Below, in pieces: positions 5,541-6,613 of a stretch of DNA of 6,613 nucleotides; position 1 is the first letter of the stretch; the number at the start of each line of letters is the position of its first letter. The DNA comes from an uncultured Oscillospiraceae bacterium. Lineage in GTDB: Bacteria > Bacillota > Clostridia > Oscillospirales > Oscillospiraceae. The translations under genes were made by a program, and so were the position numbers. The DNA lies in assembly GCA_947630345.1 (NCBI GenBank), contig CANRHF010000106.1, positions 1 through 6,613 on the forward strand. Direction: 5' to 3'. The notes under the pieces are model-generated. The model was not told where the DNA came from. It saw nothing but the letters and a program-made list of their open reading frames with translations, and searched no databases.

Positions 5541-6284
5541 ATGATTACACCGCAGCAAATCGATCAGGTCTCCTTCAGCCGCGCCACCTTTGGCGGCTAT
5601 GACATGCAGTCGGTGGACGAGTTCCTGGAGCCGCTGACCGAGGATTATATCACCCTTTACAAGGAGAACGCCCTGCTCAAGAGCAAGATGCGGGTTCTGG
5701 TGAGCAAACTGGAGGAGTACCGGAAGAACGAGGCCAGCATGAAGGACGCCATTGTTAACGCCCAGAAGACCTGCGACCGGATGGTGAAGGACGCCGAGGC
5801 CAAGTGCGCCAAGATGCTCAGCGACGCCAACGCCGCCGCGGCGGAGAACGCCCGGAACGCCGACGGCCTGATCGCCGCGGAAAACGCCCGGGTGGACGAC
5901 GCCCGCCGGGCCGCTAGCGCCAAGATCGACGAGATCGAGGAGCAGCTTCGGGCCTGCATCCAGGCTCTGGACCGGATCAAGGAGGCCAACAAGCCCCTGA
6001 CCCCCGCGCCTGCCGCACCCGCCGCGCCCGCCGCCCGCACTGCCGCCACGCAGCAGGCCTTTGACTATGAGAAGACGGCGCGCCCCGCGCCGGCTCCCAA
6101 GCAGCCAGATCCGGCGGACGCCGTGGCGGACGAGATCGCCCACACCCTGGAGTCCCTGGTGGGCACCACGGAAGAGTCCGCGCCGAAAGCGGCCCCCCAG
6201 CATCCCACGTCGGACACCACCAGCAAGTTTACCAATCTCCGGTTCGGGCGGAATTACGACCCCACCCACAACAACAAGAAATAA
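5541..6284 (+). CDS. divIVA: DivIVA-family cell division/polarity protein
   Basis: DivIVA proteins gather at curved membrane (septa and poles) and recruit division, wall and chromosome-segregation partners. The 247-residue protein has the N-terminal lipid-binding domain ITPQQIDQVSFSRATFGGYD followed by VDEFLEPL (25-32), then coiled coil from about 35 to 150 with many Ala, Lys and Glu and a repeated AENAR (101-105 and 113-117). A Pro/Ala linker (152-190) follows, then a short predicted helix (193-207) and a C-terminal tail containing NLRFGRNYDP (232-241). Bacillus DivIVA has Phe17-Arg18 in its membrane-inserting loop; here the matching residues read Phe17-Gly18, with an Arg at 14. The start follows AAGGAAGGA (5524-5532). 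Its place after sepF matches other Firmicutes, although ylmG and ylmH are missing. Paralogues such as GpsB or SepIVA are less likely given length and context. Confidence 0.93.
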   Translation: MITPQQIDQVSFSRATFGGYDMQSVDEFLEPLTEDYITLYKENALLKSKMRVLVSKLEEYRKNEASMKDAIVNAQKTCDRMVKDAEAKCAKMLSDANAAAAENARNADGLIAAENARVDDARRAASAKIDEIEEQLRACIQALDRIKEANKPLTPAPAAPAAPAARTAATQQAFDYEKTARPAPAPKQPDPADAVADEIAHTLESLVGTTEESAPKAAPQHPTSDTTSKFTNLRFGRNYDPTHNNKK

Positions 6285-6286
6285 CC

Positions 6287-6526
6287 GCAATGCCATGACG
6301 AGGACAGGCGGTTTGGCCCACCCCCTTCAGAGAGCTGCCGGCTGGTGCGAGGCAGCGGTGGAGGCCGGACCGTATCCCCTCTGAGCAGCGTGCCGAAAAG
6401 CAGTAGGCCACGCCGGGCGCGCCCGATACAGCGCGGTAAGCGCCGGGGGGCTCCCCGGAACAAGAGTGGTACCGCAGAGGTTTCGCGCCTTTGTCTCTTA
6501 ATTAAGAGACAAAGGCGCTTATTTTT
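6287..6526 (+). promoter_or_regulatory. T-box riboswitch (tRNA-Ile) controlling ileS
   Basis: The 269 bases between divIVA and ileS hold a complete T-box leader. Stem I is closed by GCAATGC (6287-6293) pairing with GCGTGC (6388-6393). It carries the ATGACGAGGACAG segment (6295-6307), the AGAGAG bulge motif (6329-6334), and an apical hairpin GCTGCC/GGCAGC (6334-6339 with 6351-6356) whose loop GGCTGGTGCGA is the conserved elbow-binding platform. The specifier reads ATC (6374-6376), an Ile codon, just before CCCCTCTGAGC. CCGGGG/CCCCGG (6443-6458) is probably Stem III. The T-box core AACAAGAGTGGTACCGC (6459-6475) contains TGGT (6467-6470), which pairs with an ACCA tRNA 3' end, matching the A discriminator base of tRNA-Ile. 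Uncharged tRNA-Ile should favour the antiterminator and ileS expression. Confidence 0.96.
6485..6526 (+). terminator. T-box attenuator terminator upstream of ileS
   Basis: GCGCCTTTGTCTCTT (6485-6499) and AAGAGACAAAGGCGC (6504-6518) form a perfect 15-bp stem with an AATT loop, followed by TTATTTTT (6519-6526). The left arm includes TTTGT (6490-6494), which can pair instead with ACAAG (6460-6464) next to the T-box bulge, so terminator and antiterminator exclude each other. It should stop transcription when tRNA-Ile is charged, and may also stop read-through from divIVA. Confidence 0.95.
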
Positions 6527-6553
6527 AATCAGAATAGCAGGAGGTCAACCCCA

Positions 6554-6613
6554 ATGGATTACAAATCCACCATCATCACGCCGAAAACCGACTTTCCCAT
6601 GAAGGCAAACCTT
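6554..6613 (+). CDS. ileS: Isoleucyl-tRNA synthetase, N-terminal fragment
   Basis: Only the first 20 codons lie in the window. They read MDYKSTIITPKTDFPMKANL, which matches the start of bacterial IleS proteins (the Bacillus form begins with a DxKxTLLMPKTEFPMRGNL pattern). The enzyme charges tRNA-Ile with isoleucine in the cytosol. The ATG follows AGGAGGT (6539-6545) after 8 bases. The upstream T-box with an AUC specifier independently supports the call. None of the catalytic motifs (HIGH, KMSKS) are in the window. ileS near divIVA is a common Firmicute arrangement. Confidence 0.93.
   Translation, partial: MDYKSTIITPKTDFPMKANL

Noticed and set aside
5841..5893. Repeated AENAR-coding segments in divIVA as a DNA repeat
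   Set aside because: Two short copies differing in codon use fit coiled-coil periodicity of an Ala/Glu-rich protein, not a DNA repeat element.
6228..6257. Possible promoter at the end of divIVA for the T-box transcript (TTTACC with GAATTA/AATTAC)
   Set aside because: The -35 is weak and the -10 matches at most three positions at acceptable spacing. Not enough to annotate.

Overview
This window is a conserved housekeeping segment of a GC-rich Firmicute chromosome, with every gene on the + strand. The GC-rich codon use, the Gram-positive SepF and DivIVA, a T-box leader and strong AGGAGG-type ribosome binding sites point to a high-GC member of class Clostridia. An Oscillospirales gut lineage is my inference; no rRNA or marker comparison was possible here.

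Layout: (1) 1-246, the C-terminal end of a CPBP-family membrane protease. (2) 258-4142, a tight block mutL, a TraX-like membrane protein gene, miaA and hfq. It joins mismatch repair, tRNA modification (i6A37) and the RNA chaperone Hfq, and keeps the mutL-miaA-hfq order known from proteobacteria, with the TraX-like gene inserted. A GC-rich hairpin plus U-tract (4147-4184) ends the block. (3) 4208-6284, a cell-division block: yggS/ylmE (PLP-binding protein), sepF (FtsZ membrane anchor) and divIVA (polar/septal scaffold). The ylmG and ylmH genes that sit between sepF and divIVA in Bacillus are absent. (4) 6287-6526, a complete T-box riboswitch with an AUC (Ile) specifier, followed by the first 20 codons of ileS (6554-6613).

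The main interest is regulatory. The hfq start codon lies inside a 12-bp hairpin whose 13-nt purine-rich loop carries most of the Shine-Dalgarno sequence, suggesting translational control and possibly autoregulation by Hfq. A near-consensus sigma-A promoter (TTGACA, 17 bp, GATAAT) with an A/T-rich UP-like element is embedded in the 3' part of yggS; it would give sepF-divIVA its own transcription. The ileS T-box begins two bases after the divIVA stop codon, so its terminator may also act as the terminator of the division operon.

I see no mobile element, CRISPR array, tRNA or rRNA gene, and no evidence of a new multi-gene system. The novelty is in control elements layered on ordinary core genes.
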